Assembly (NCBI GenBank): GCA_031553035.1
Contig: JAVBLY010000006.1
Location: forward strand, 434,001-498,000
Length of the DNA: 64,000 nt
Reading direction: 5' to 3'
Source of the DNA: JAVBLY01 sp031553035
GTDB taxonomy: Bacteria > Bacillota > Clostridia > Peptostreptococcales > Anaerovoracaceae
The position numbers and the translations under genes are program-made. The first letter of the stretch is position 1. Each line of letters starts with the position of its first letter. Shown in pieces: positions 1 to 8,561 of this stretch. A model generated the notes under the pieces. The model ran no database searches. It was not told the DNA's origin and saw only the letters and a program-made list of their open reading frames with translations.

Positions 1-1
1 C

Positions 2-880
2 GGCGGAGGTCAAGTTGAAGTTCCCGATGTAAAAGGAATGACAGTTGAGAAAGCCACAGAGGAGCTTGAGAAGGTCGACCTTGAATTACGAGAAGGAAAT
101 CCGGTGGCAAGCGATGAATATAAAAAGGGCGAGATCGTTGATCAGAACCCTCCCGGAGGAGAAAAAGTCGACAAACACTCTATTGTAAGGGTAAGTGTGT
201 GCAGCGGTGAAGAAGGTACGGTTCCTCATGTAATAGGTAAATCCAAGGATGACGCCACTAAGATCATAAAGGACGCCGGATATGAGGTAGGCAATATCAG
301 TTATGATGAAAATACAATGAAAAAAGATACAGTCATCGCCCAGTCTCCTGAAGCCGGTGAAGAAGCGGAAGCCAATGCCGAAATAGATCTCGTGCTGAGT
401 GACGGAGAGGGCAAAGAGGAAGTCACTGTGCCAAATCTCGGCGGCATGACGAAATCCCAAGCCGAATCCGCCTTGGAAAAAGTCGGACTCAAGCTTGGAA
501 GCGCAGGAACAGCTGAAAGTACAAAGTACAAGAAGGGGCAGGTAATGTCTCAGAATCCAAGTTCAGGATCGAAATTGGAGAAGGGCAAATCAGTCAATGT
601 AACCATCAGTTCAGGCCCGGCTTCTGCAAAAAACGTTTCCATAAAAATAAGTTTTGACGGTATCGACGGTGATGCGGACGGAAATTTCAAGATGACTGTT
701 ACACAGGAGAATTCTGACGGAAGCTTTAAGACCGTCATAAACAATAAGACATACAATGTGAGCAACGGAAGCACTACCGTTACTGTATCAGGTACAGGCA
801 AAGCCACAGTGACCGTTAAGATCGACGGTGCCCTTCTGTCGGTATATCAGGTCAACTTTAATACCGGCACATATAGTTAA
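2..880 (+). CDS. prkC: PASTA-domain Ser/Thr protein kinase, C-terminal part (cut by window edge)
   Basis: The frame is open from base 2, so the gene begins upstream of the window and only the extracellular part is visible. Three PASTA repeats follow each other, at about residues 1-75, 76-145 and 146-210 of the visible part, each starting VPxVxGM or similar and carrying the 'QNPPGG / QSPEAG / QNPSSG' signature. PASTA domains of PrkC/Stk1 bind peptidoglycan stem peptides and muropeptides outside the cell. After the repeats comes an acidic, Thr/Ser-rich beta-type tail of about 85 residues without a motif I know. The kinase domain itself is not in the window; the assignment rests on the repeats and on the next gene being rsgA, the usual Firmicutes order prpC-prkC-rsgA-rpe. 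A PASTA penicillin-binding protein is the alternative, but the dcw cluster in this window already has one. Confidence 0.85.
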   Translation, partial: GGGQVEVPDVKGMTVEKATEELEKVDLELREGNPVASDEYKKGEIVDQNPPGGEKVDKHSIVRVSVCSGEEGTVPHVIGKSKDDATKIIKDAGYEVGNISYDENTMKKDTVIAQSPEAGEEAEANAEIDLVLSDGEGKEEVTVPNLGGMTKSQAESALEKVGLKLGSAGTAESTKYKKGQVMSQNPSSGSKLEKGKSVNVTISSGPASAKNVSIKISFDGIDGDADGNFKMTVTQENSDGSFKTVINNKTYNVSNGSTTVTVSGTGKATVTVKIDGALLSVYQVNFNTGTYS

Positions 881-911
881 TGCAAGGGAGAGCGGCAGAA
901 ACGAATAAATA

Positions 912-1790
912 GTGAAGGGACTAATAATCAAGGGAATAGCGGGCTTTTATTATGTAAAAACTGAGAAAGGGATTTTTCAGTGCAGAGCCCGCGGGATATT
1001 CAAAAAAGAAGGGATGACTCCATGTGTAGGTGATTATGTGAAAATGGATGTCACCGATCGGGAAGACGATGAAGGCGTCGTCAATGAAATTTTGCCCAGA
1101 AAGAATATTTTTATACGCCCTCCGGTTTCCAACATAGACATGCTGGTTATTGTCGCATCACTTGATGAACCAGAACCTAATACTGAGATCATAGATAAAT
1201 TTCTGGTAATAGCTGAACTAGCTGAAGTAGAAGCAGTGATATTGATCAATAAGATGGATCTGCTTGATAAGGACTCTTCAGAAATCGATGAAAGAATAAA
1301 TGAGCTGCTTGATATATACGGGTCCTTATACAAGACGATCACCGTCAGCGCAATAACAAATTCAGGGCTTGAAGAGCTGAAATCCCATATGAAAGGTAAA
1401 AAATGTGCCCTCGCCGGTCCGTCAGGAGTTGGAAAGTCTACTGTGATAAATTCAATTGAAGAAGAATTGGAACTGGAAACAGGCGATATCAGCAGAAAGA
1501 CTAAACGAGGCAAGCATACAACAAGACATGTGGAAATATTTGAGACCAGTTTTGGAGCGTATGTTTATGACACTCCGGGGTTCACATCATTCGAAGTGAA
1601 AAATGAAGATGATGTAAGGCTGGACTACCTTTTCCCGGATTTTGAAAAATACAGGAATGAATGCAGGTTCGCAGACTGCAGACATATAAATGAACCGGGA
1701 TGTGCTGTAAGAGATGCCGTCCAGGATAACAAAATATCAAAATCAAGATATTATTCATATGTAAAGATAGGAGAGGAATGGAATGACTAA
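912..1790 (+). CDS. rsgA: Ribosome small-subunit-dependent GTPase A
   Basis: RsgA is a circularly permuted GTPase that helps late maturation of the 30S subunit. The order seen fits the family: an N-terminal OB fold (about residues 1-70), then G4 'NKMD' (about 115), then G1 'GPSGVGKST' (about 170) and G3 'DTPGF' (about 220), ending in a zinc-binding region with C-x-ADC-x-H and a later Cys ('CRFADCRHINEPGC'). Length 292 residues is normal. The start is a GTG preceded by a weak GGGAGAG. The gene overlaps rpe by 8 bases and follows the PASTA kinase by 31, so the three are probably co-transcribed. Confidence 0.95.
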   Translation: MKGLIIKGIAGFYYVKTEKGIFQCRARGIFKKEGMTPCVGDYVKMDVTDREDDEGVVNEILPRKNIFIRPPVSNIDMLVIVASLDEPEPNTEIIDKFLVIAELAEVEAVILINKMDLLDKDSSEIDERINELLDIYGSLYKTITVSAITNSGLEELKSHMKGKKCALAGPSGVGKSTVINSIEEELELETGDISRKTKRGKHTTRHVEIFETSFGAYVYDTPGFTSFEVKNEDDVRLDYLFPDFEKYRNECRFADCRHINEPGCAVRDAVQDNKISKSRYYSYVKIGEEWND

Positions 1791-2430
1791 AATCGCACCA
1801 TCTATACTGTCTGCAGATTTTGCTGATCTGCTCAGTGATGTTAAGAAAATAGAGCAGGGCGGAGGCGATTACATTCATGTTGATGTGATGGACGGTCATT
1901 TTGTTCCTAACATTACATACGGGCCTCCTATATTGCGATGCCTGAACGGCAAGACCGATCTTCCTTACGATGTACATCTCATGATCGAAAATCCGGATGA
2001 CTTCATTGAAGATTTTGTAATGCCAAACACTGAGTTTATCGTGGTCCATCAGGAAGCATGTGTGCATCTTGACCGGACCATAGAATATATAAAGAGTTTT
2101 GGGATCAAGGCAGGCGTAGCTTTAAATCCTTCTACACCGCCTGAGACTCTTGACTATGTCATCGACAAGCTTGATCTTGTTCTGGTCATGTCTGTCAATC
2201 CAGGATTCCCGGCTCAGAAGTTCATTCCTTCTGCACTCGACAAGGTCGAAATATTAAATGAGATCAGAGTTGATAACGAACTTGATTTCGTAATCCAGGT
2301 AGACGGTGGTATTTCTGAAAAGAACGCCGCTGAGCTGACCGAGGCAGGCGCTGACATCCTCGTGGTGGGGAACGCGGTCTTTTCTTCTGATGATCCTGTT
2401 CAGATGATAAAAAATCTTAAGGAGCTGTAA
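1783..2430 (+). CDS. rpe: Ribulose-phosphate 3-epimerase
   Basis: Interconverts ribulose 5-phosphate and xylulose 5-phosphate in the pentose phosphate pathway, in the cytoplasm. The protein starts 'KIAPSILSADF', and has 'HVDVMDGHFVPN' (metal-binding His and Asp), 'HLMIENP', 'VMSVNPGF' and 'QVDGGI', all typical of the TIM-barrel epimerase. At 215 residues it is full length. The start lies inside the end of rsgA and has GGAGAGG just ahead of it. The stop is followed after one base by the lgt start, so translation is probably coupled. Confidence 0.96.
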   Translation: MTKIAPSILSADFADLLSDVKKIEQGGGDYIHVDVMDGHFVPNITYGPPILRCLNGKTDLPYDVHLMIENPDDFIEDFVMPNTEFIVVHQEACVHLDRTIEYIKSFGIKAGVALNPSTPPETLDYVIDKLDLVLVMSVNPGFPAQKFIPSALDKVEILNEIRVDNELDFVIQVDGGISEKNAAELTEAGADILVVGNAVFSSDDPVQMIKNLKEL

Positions 2431-2431
2431 G

Positions 2432-3253
2432 ATGCAGGCTCCTGATCCAGTTGCTTTTAATTTGTTCGGAATAGATATAATGTGGTACGGAGTGCTCATA
2501 GCCTGTGCAATGGGAGCGGCTATTATAATCTGCTGCCATCGAGGACCTCTTCACGGCATAAGTTCGGACCGGGTCATCAATTTCTGCCTTATCAGCATTC
2601 CTGTTGGTGTTATCGGCGCAAGGCTTTATTTTGTGATATTCAACTGGAGCGATTACGCAGACGATTTGTCCCAAATATTTATGACTCGAAACGGCGGCTT
2701 GGCCATCCACGGCGGCCTCATATTTGCATTTCTAACTGTTGCGATCCTCTGTATGATCTGGAAGGAAAGACCTCTTAACGTCCTCGATATGGCAATACCC
2801 ACGGTGGCTCTCGCCCAGTCAATCGGACGCTGGGGAAATTTTTTCAATTCGGAAGCACATGGAGGACCTACCGATCTTCCCTGGGCTATTACAGTCGACG
2901 GCGTAAGTGTCCATCCAACATTTCTGTATGAATCCATCTGGTGTTTGTTGTTGTTCTTCTTCCTGATTTTTGTAGACAACCGGCGAAAATTTGAAGGACA
3001 GACCTTCCTTCTTTACTGCATGTTATATTCTGTAGAGAGGTTTTTTGTTGAAGGACTGAGAACGGACAGTCTGATGTTATTCGGAGTGATCAGGCAGGCA
3101 CAATTACTGAGCATCGTCGTTTTGATTGGTGCACTCATAGGATATATATATTTGAATAAAAAGACCGGCCAGCGAGGGTTCCTCTCAGCTGACGGCAGGA
3201 ACACTAAAATAAATCACAAACCGGAAACAAAAAAAGGAGATAAGAATAAATGA
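2432..3253 (+). CDS. lgt: Prolipoprotein diacylglyceryl transferase
   Basis: Integral membrane enzyme that moves diacylglycerol from phosphatidylglycerol onto the lipobox cysteine of prelipoproteins. Recognised by 'RWGNFFNSEAHGGPTDLPW' and 'VHPTFLYESIW', which contain the family's conserved Arg, Asn and Glu, plus about seven hydrophobic segments. The signature region sits near residues 130-175. Length 273 is normal. The ribosome binding site AAGGAG lies in the last codons of rpe. It overlaps ychF by 4 bases (ATGA). Confidence 0.95.
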   Translation: MQAPDPVAFNLFGIDIMWYGVLIACAMGAAIIICCHRGPLHGISSDRVINFCLISIPVGVIGARLYFVIFNWSDYADDLSQIFMTRNGGLAIHGGLIFAFLTVAILCMIWKERPLNVLDMAIPTVALAQSIGRWGNFFNSEAHGGPTDLPWAITVDGVSVHPTFLYESIWCLLLFFFLIFVDNRRKFEGQTFLLYCMLYSVERFFVEGLRTDSLMLFGVIRQAQLLSIVVLIGALIGYIYLNKKTGQRGFLSADGRNTKINHKPETKKGDKNK

Positions 3254-4341
3254 AGCTCGGAATAGTCGGCCTTCCAAATGTAGGCAAGAGCACACTTTTT
3301 AACGCAATTACAAATGCAGGAGCGGAGGCTGCCAATTATCCGTTCTGTACAATCGAGCCTAATGTTGGTGTTGTGGCCGTTCCGGATGAACGGCTCAAGG
3401 TCCTTCATGACATGTACGGTTCAAAGAAGACTATATATACGACTATAGAATTCTATGATATAGCCGGCCTTGTAAAGGGAGCATCAAAAGGAGAGGGACT
3501 TGGCAACCAATTCCTGGGACACATAAGAGAAGTTGCGGCCATTACTCATGTGGTCAGATGTTTCAACGATCCAAATGTGGTCCATGTGGAGGGCAAGCAG
3601 GATCCCGTAAATGATATCGAAACCATCAACCTTGAGCTTATACTATCAGATACCGAGATTCTTGAAAGACGCATTGAACGAACAAAGAAAGGCCTCAAAG
3701 GTGATAAGAACCTCCAAAAAGAGCTGGATATATTAGAAAAAATCATGGACGGGCTTAACAAAGGAATATCTGCACGAAGCATCGACTTCGAAGATGGCGA
3801 AGCAGTATTTGTAAAGAGTCTGGATCTTCTTTCATATAAACCAGTCATCTATGTGGCAAATGTATCTGAGGAAGATGCGGCAGATGGTACAGAGAACGAC
3901 TATGTGACGGCAGTAAGAGAACATGCTGCAACCGAGAATTCAGATGTTGTAGTTGTTTCTGCCAAAGTGGAGGCGGAACTTTCAGAACTTGAAGACGATG
4001 AGAAGGAAGAATTTCTGAAAGAACTGGGAATAGGAGAATCGGGACTTGTAAAGATGATACGGGCATCTTATCATCTTCTTGATCTCATATCATTTCTGAC
4101 GGCCGGAGAGCCGGAGGTAAGAGCCTGGACCATAAAAAGAGGTTCCAAAGCGCCTCAGGCTGCAGGCAAGATCCACAGCGATTTTGAAAAGGGATTTATC
4201 AGGGCAGAGACTATATCATACGAGGCTCTGATTGAATGCGGCAGCCTGGCTGCAGCAAAGGAAAAAGGACTGCTCCGCTCAGAGGGGAAAGATTACATTG
4301 TGAAAGACGGTGATGTGATCCATTTCCTGTTCAATGTATAG
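3250..4341 (+). CDS. ychF: Redox-regulated ATPase YchF (Obg/DRG family)
   Basis: P-loop NTPase of the Obg family that prefers ATP. The P loop 'GLPNVGKSTLFN' is at about residues 6-17, 'DIAGLVKGASKGEGLGNQFL' is switch II, and the usual NKxD is replaced by 'YVANVSEED', the change that underlies ATP preference in this family. A coiled-coil insertion follows at about 130-165 and a C-terminal TGS domain ends 'VKDGDVIHFLFNV'. Length 363 is standard. It ends in TAG and closes the run of genes that began with prkC; the next gene is convergent. Confidence 0.96.
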   Translation: MKLGIVGLPNVGKSTLFNAITNAGAEAANYPFCTIEPNVGVVAVPDERLKVLHDMYGSKKTIYTTIEFYDIAGLVKGASKGEGLGNQFLGHIREVAAITHVVRCFNDPNVVHVEGKQDPVNDIETINLELILSDTEILERRIERTKKGLKGDKNLQKELDILEKIMDGLNKGISARSIDFEDGEAVFVKSLDLLSYKPVIYVANVSEEDAADGTENDYVTAVREHAATENSDVVVVSAKVEAELSELEDDEKEEFLKELGIGESGLVKMIRASYHLLDLISFLTAGEPEVRAWTIKRGSKAPQAAGKIHSDFEKGFIRAETISYEALIECGSLAAAKEKGLLRSEGKDYIVKDGDVIHFLFNV

Positions 4342-4343
4342 GA

Positions 4344-4811
4344 TCATCGGGGTTTGTAAAAGCCGGCATCCTTGTCTTTTTCCGCGGCTTCCGGTGATTG
4401 ATGGTGAGTCTCGCTCCAGCAGGTTTTAGTGATTTTGCCCTTATCGTCGACCCAGATCGCAATAAATCCCGTCACATCGTCGCCAAGGTACCTACATACG
4501 TTTTTAGTGAATTCATTCATTGTTCCCGGATCAGTGGCAGGACCCCATCCCGAACCGCCGTTCCATGCGTAAAACCTCCGGTTTGATGTATCTTTGACGG
4601 AAGATTTATTGTCTGCGTAATAATCGACATATGCAGCCTGTGCTGCCTGATATACATTTCTTGCCTGAGTATCAGCAGATCTCTTTTTCGCATCGCCTAT
4701 ATATCCGGTCAAGGCAGGAACTGCTATAGCCGCCAGGATGGCAAGGATAACCAATACTACGACGACTTCTACCAAAGTGAAGCCTTTTGTTTTCTTTATT
4801 TTAAGTTTCAT
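4344..4811 (-). CDS. Orphan type IV pilin-like protein (class III signal peptide)
   Basis: The N terminus has a basic leader ending in KG, then 'FTLVEVVVVLVILAILAAIA', the prepilin peptidase site and hydrophobic helix of type IV pilins and pseudopilins, including the Glu at position 5 of the mature protein. The rest (about 120 residues) has two cysteines (in NVCRY and KTCWS) that could form the C-terminal disulphide loop. A start at 4811 gives AAGGA with 9 bases of spacing; an in-frame ATG two codons earlier is possible. No assembly ATPase, prepilin peptidase or secretin-like gene is in the window, so the machinery must lie elsewhere. Its stop is two bases from the ychF stop on the other strand. 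Possible roles are major pilin or competence pseudopilin; I cannot choose. Confidence 0.8.
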   Translation of the reverse strand: MKLKIKKTKGFTLVEVVVVLVILAILAAIAVPALTGYIGDAKKRSADTQARNVYQAAQAAYVDYYADNKSSVKDTSNRRFYAWNGGSGWGPATDPGTMNEFTKNVCRYLGDDVTGFIAIWVDDKGKITKTCWSETHHQSPEAAEKDKDAGFYKPR

Positions 4812-5111
4812 TTCCATAAATCCTTATCGCTGCACTTTAAATTTCTGAACTATTATACAATATTTTTACGCTTACGTCCTTTATATACCTCAAAATTCTT
4901 TTTTCAATCTGATAAAAAGAATTATGTTGACTTATATCTCTGCAAGTCATACTGCAGAATAATGAATGCAAAAAGTTAGTAAAAAACAATCGCTATGGAA
5001 AAGGTTTTTGTTGTATAATTAACTATTGAAATGATTTTGCCCTGATTAGGGGTCAGGATACAGATAGATAGTGTTTGATTTAGCAGAAAAAGTCAATAAA
5101 AGGAGGCTTAT
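4812..5111. promoter_or_regulatory. Divergent intergenic region: pilin and glnA promoters
   Basis: This 300-base stretch has no gene. On the plus strand a perfect TATAAT lies at 5014-5019 with no good -35 box, followed by a small hairpin at 5041-5057 (CCTGA / TCAGG) in the presumed glnA leader. Upstream, 4928-4949 holds TGACT/AGTCA arms and 4940-4955 CTGCA/TGCAG arms, interleaved inverted repeats that could be operator half-sites. On the minus strand TATAAT about 4858-4863 would serve the pilin. No site matching the GlnR box is obvious to me. Confidence 0.45.
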
Positions 5112-6545
5112 ATGTTTAAAACAGTAGAGGACGTACAGAAATTTTGCAAAAAGAATGATATAAAGATGATCGACTTCAAGATGGTCGATCTCATAGGCAG
5201 ATGGAAACATCTTACCATGCCGGTGGAGAGATTCGATGATGATACAATGGAGTACGGGATCGGTTTCGACGGATCTAATTACGGATACGCGCCGGTAGAA
5301 AAAAGTGATATGGTTTTCATTCCGGACATCAGTACTGCTACGGTAGACCCGTTCGTAAGCGTGCCGACGCTTTCAATGATAGGTGACGTCAAGGTAATAG
5401 AAAACCCTGACAACAAGCCTTTTGATCAATACCCGAGAAATGTTGCAATGAGCGCTCTTGAATATATGAAGGGAACAGGAGTCGCCGATGAAATGATCAT
5501 CGGGCCTGAATTCGAATTTCATATATTCGATCATGTTACTTTTGAAAACAGGCCGGAAGGGAACTTTTATAAAATAGACAGCCCGGAGGGCTGGTGGAAC
5601 ACTGGCATAGAAAACGGCCGGAACACCGGATACAATATCGAAAAAGACAAAGGTTATCACGCTGATTATCCGCTTGACATCACATACGACATCAGAAGCA
5701 AAATGTGCAATCTTCTCACGGACTGGGGAATCGATGTGAAATATCATCACCACGAAGTCGGCGGTCCCGGTCAGGTTGAGATCGAGGTGGAGCTGGGGGA
5801 TATGCTCAGAATGGCCGATGCCACGATGATCACTAAATACATAATAAAAAATCAGGCAGTCGCAGAGGGACTTACTGCGACTTTCATGCCGAAGCCACTT
5901 TATAATGAAGCAGGAAACGGCATGCATGTTCACATGTTACTTAAGAAAGACGGCAAGCCTGTATTTTATGACAAGAACGGCTATTCAGGCCTGAGCAAGA
6001 CAGCCCATTATTTTATCGGCGGCATACTTAAACATGCTGCTTCCGTATGTGCTTTCACAAATCCTTCAACCAACTCATTTAAGAGGCTTGTTCCCGGATT
6101 TGAAGCTCCCGTTACGATCGGTTATGCAACTGCCAACAGAAGTGCGGTTATCCGTATACCGGCTTATGCAAAATCACCGGAAGCCAAAAGGTTCGAACTG
6201 AGAAACCCCGACGGCACATGCAATCCGTACTATGCTTATGCTGCCATTTTAATGGCAGGGCTTGACGGCATCAAGAACAAAATCGATCCTTCTGTACAGG
6301 GATGGGGACCTTACGACTTTAATCTTTTCAATCTTTCGGATGAAGAGAAGGCAAAGATAAAGGCTCTTCCAAGAACCCTGGATGAGGCTCTCAATGCTTT
6401 GGAAGAAGACTATGACTATCTGACTAAAGGCGGAGTTTTTCCTGAGCCTCTGATCAAGCAGTGGATCAGAATAAAAAGAACCGAAAGTGATGAGATAACA
6501 CAGGTCCCGTCTGCAGCCGAATATCAGAAATACTACAACCTGTAA
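5112..6545 (+). CDS. glnA: Glutamine synthetase, type I, beta-like with Phe at the adenylylation site
   Basis: Makes glutamine from glutamate, ammonia and ATP. Signatures: 'FDGSNYGYAPVEKSDM' at about residue 53, 'GPEFEFH' (metal site) near 130, 'NRSAVIRIP' near 340 and 'ELRNPDGTCNPY' near 365. The C-terminal part aligns with the enterobacterial NLYDLPPEE loop, but reads NLFNLSDEE, so the tyrosine that is adenylylated in those enzymes is Phe406 here. The substrate-loop is 'EAGNGMHVH' rather than the common DNGSGMHxH, within the range allowed for the family but unusual. 477 residues is longer than the ~444 of GSI-alpha. RBS AAAAGGAGG. The nearest downstream gene, NhaC copy 1, has its own promoter and terminators. 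Confidence 0.92.
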   Translation: MFKTVEDVQKFCKKNDIKMIDFKMVDLIGRWKHLTMPVERFDDDTMEYGIGFDGSNYGYAPVEKSDMVFIPDISTATVDPFVSVPTLSMIGDVKVIENPDNKPFDQYPRNVAMSALEYMKGTGVADEMIIGPEFEFHIFDHVTFENRPEGNFYKIDSPEGWWNTGIENGRNTGYNIEKDKGYHADYPLDITYDIRSKMCNLLTDWGIDVKYHHHEVGGPGQVEIEVELGDMLRMADATMITKYIIKNQAVAEGLTATFMPKPLYNEAGNGMHVHMLLKKDGKPVFYDKNGYSGLSKTAHYFIGGILKHAASVCAFTNPSTNSFKRLVPGFEAPVTIGYATANRSAVIRIPAYAKSPEAKRFELRNPDGTCNPYYAYAAILMAGLDGIKNKIDPSVQGWGPYDFNLFNLSDEEKAKIKALPRTLDEALNALEEDYDYLTKGGVFPEPLIKQWIRIKRTESDEITQVPSAAEYQKYYNL

Positions 6546-6571
6546 AGCAAATGAGTTGCATGCATAAAATA

Positions 6572-6600
6572 TTGACAATCAATCGTATTTATGTTAGTTT
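6572..6600 (+). promoter_or_regulatory. Promoter for the NhaC copy 1 leader
   Basis: A consensus -35 TTGACA at 6572-6577 is followed after 17 bases by TAGTTT at 6595-6600, a weak -10. Transcription would start near 6607, about 320 bases before the NhaC start and directly ahead of the first structured leader unit. Confidence 0.5.
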
Positions 6601-6624
6601 TAGGGTAATTAAATAGTGAAATTC

Positions 6625-6700
6625 CGGTTGGCAGCATACGGCTGTTTCAAGTTTTGAGCTTTAGGGTGGAGAGCTTCTTTTATTAGAAGTTCTCTTTTTT
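6625..6700 (+). promoter_or_regulatory. Structured leader RNA unit 1 with intrinsic terminator (candidate riboswitch)
   Basis: Unit 1 of a tandem pair. It contains CGGTTGG, a hairpin CAGC-ATACG-GCTG (6632-6644), TTTCAAG, GCTTTAGGGTGG, and then a terminator: GAGAGCTTCT (6669-6678) pairs along its whole length with AGAAGTTCTC (6685-6694; one G-U pair) and is followed by six T. The conserved blocks recur in unit 2 with a compensatory change in the first hairpin. Ligand is unknown; I could not match it to a riboswitch class from memory. Confidence 0.6.
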
Positions 6701-6733
6701 ATAAATCGGACTTTCTCTCATAATTTTTCATCT

Positions 6734-6815
6734 CGGTTGGTAGCATAATGCTATTTCAAGTTTTCACAAGGGAATGCTTTGAGGGTGGAGAGCTTTTATT
6801 TAAGGCTCTCTTTTT
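6734..6815 (+). promoter_or_regulatory. Structured leader RNA unit 2 with intrinsic terminator (candidate riboswitch)
   Basis: Second unit, about 110 bases after the first. Same order of blocks: CGGTTGG, hairpin TAGC-ATAAT-GCTA (6741-6753), TTTCAAG, a longer loop, GCTTTGAGGGTGG, and a terminator with GAGAGC (6788-6793) pairing with GCTCTC (6805-6810) plus flanking A-U/G-U pairs and five T. The closing C-G pair of the first hairpin in unit 1 is T-A here, so the pairing is kept while the sequence changes. Two such units in series, each with its own terminator, resemble tandem riboswitch arrangements that sharpen or combine control. Confidence 0.6.
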
Positions 6816-6925
6816 GTATTCAAAAAGTGTTTGAATAAGAGAGGGGGGTAGCAGCAAGACCAGGTATTAGTACTCATTTATAGTTATTTATACGTTATTA
6901 TTTATTTTATTTTTAGGAGGACGTC

Positions 6926-8536
6926 ATGGGTAAAAAAATTCCTATGTGGCAGGTCGTATGCGTGATGATATTCACCATATTGTTACTCTGCTACGCGCTC
7001 AATATATTCGGACTCATTGCCATGAAGGCTACCGGCGGCGACGATGCATATATTTTCCCATTTTCAAACAATTATGGGGAACTGCATATAGCTCTGATAA
7101 TATCTGCTACAGTAGCTGCTCTGGTTGCTTTCGCAAACGGTTATAAATGGAAGTTTCTTGAAAACGGGATCATAGCAAGTATAGGAAGATCTATGCAGGC
7201 TATACTTATCCTCATGATCGTAGGTATGCTGATAGGTACCTGGATCGCAGGCGGTGTTGTACCGGCAATGATCTATTACGGACTTCAGATTCTAAGCCCG
7301 TCAATATTCCTGTTTGCGGCATGTCTCATGTGCTGTATAGTTGCTCTGGCTACAGGTTCTTCCTGGACAACAGCAGGTACTATAGGTATAGCGCTTATCG
7401 GTGTCGGTATGGGGCTGGAAATAAATCCAGCTATGACTGCAGGTGCAGTCGTGTCCGGAGCATATTTCGGTGATAAAATGTCACCCCTTTCAGATACCAC
7501 TAACCTAGCCCCCGCAGTTGCAGGATCCAATTTGTTCGACCACATCAAGCACATGATATGGACAGTAACGCCGTCGCTTATTATTGCCTTGATATTATAT
7601 GTGATTCTTGGATTAGGTCATACTCAGGATGTAGATATGTCCGCAGTAGATTTGCTGCAAACTCAGCTGGCAGTTGCGTTTAAGATCAATCCTTTGTTAC
7701 TCATACCACCGTGCGTTGTAATAGTCATAGTTGCCCTTAAGATCCCAGCTATACCGGGACTTTTAGCTGGGGTATTGTTAGGTGTCTTTGCTATGGCCTA
7801 TCAGGGAGTATCTCCGGCTGACTGGTTCGGAACTCTCCATTATGGATATGAATTCGGGGTATCGGATGCATTTCTTGCAGCAGGTGATGCATTAGATTTG
7901 GATTTGCTTGGTGAAAGTAATGATTCAATTGCCGCTTTGGTAGCAAGTGGAGATCTGGCTCCTGAATTCCAGACGGAACACAGTTTGGCAGGATTGCTCT
8001 CACATGAAGGGATGAAAGGCATGCTGTGGACGGTCAATCTGATCATTTGTGCAATGTGCTTCGGCGGTGTTATGGATTCCTCGGGAATGCTTGGAACTAT
8101 GGCTGAAGGACTCCTCAAGGTTGCAAAGGGAACCGGATCGCTGGTTCTGATCACTGTTTTCTCCTGCATATTCGTCAATATCATTGCAGCAGACCAGTAT
8201 CTGGCAATCATACTTCCCGGAAGGATGTACAAAGAAGCTTACGAAGACAGAAGACTGCAGAACAAGAACCTTTCAAGGGTTCTGGAAGACTCAGGTACTA
8301 TAACATCACCGCTGGTTCCATGGAATACATGCGGTGCTACAATGAGTACATTCCTAGGAGTTCCAACATTATCTTATCTGCCTTATGCATTCTTGAATCT
8401 CGTCAATCCGCTGGTATCCATATTCTACGGATTCACCGGAATTTCCATGAGGAAGATGTCTGAGGAAGAATATCAGAAAGTGCTTCAGGAAAGAGAGGCA
8501 GAGAGAAAAGCTGCTGAAAAGGCTTTAGACGCTTAA
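6926..8536 (+). CDS. NhaC-family Na+/H+ (or Na+/substrate) antiporter, copy 1
   Basis: A 536-residue membrane protein with roughly a dozen hydrophobic segments. Family signs are 'ATGSSWTTAGTIGIALIG' (about 150-170), 'GDKMSPLSDTTNLAPA' (about 185) and the related 'SGTITSPLVPWNTCGATM' in the second half, the inverted-repeat motifs of the NhaC/MleN group. Some members exchange organic acids or amino acids for sodium, so the substrate is open. It is closely similar from end to end to copy 2 at 52834, differing most in the loop at about residues 310-350. RBS TTAGGAGG. Expression is probably set by the tandem leader RNA. A hairpin follows at 8562. Confidence 0.88.
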   Translation: MGKKIPMWQVVCVMIFTILLLCYALNIFGLIAMKATGGDDAYIFPFSNNYGELHIALIISATVAALVAFANGYKWKFLENGIIASIGRSMQAILILMIVGMLIGTWIAGGVVPAMIYYGLQILSPSIFLFAACLMCCIVALATGSSWTTAGTIGIALIGVGMGLEINPAMTAGAVVSGAYFGDKMSPLSDTTNLAPAVAGSNLFDHIKHMIWTVTPSLIIALILYVILGLGHTQDVDMSAVDLLQTQLAVAFKINPLLLIPPCVVIVIVALKIPAIPGLLAGVLLGVFAMAYQGVSPADWFGTLHYGYEFGVSDAFLAAGDALDLDLLGESNDSIAALVASGDLAPEFQTEHSLAGLLSHEGMKGMLWTVNLIICAMCFGGVMDSSGMLGTMAEGLLKVAKGTGSLVLITVFSCIFVNIIAADQYLAIILPGRMYKEAYEDRRLQNKNLSRVLEDSGTITSPLVPWNTCGATMSTFLGVPTLSYLPYAFLNLVNPLVSIFYGFTGISMRKMSEEEYQKVLQEREAERKAAEKALDA

Positions 8537-8561
8537 TTAGAAAACACAATTTAATACTAAT

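Noticed and set aside
6625..6815. T-box or PyrR-type attenuator
   Set aside because: The GGGTGG block is not the T-box TGGNACC, there is no stem I specifier region of adequate length, and the downstream gene is not a synthetase, biosynthetic or pyrimidine gene.
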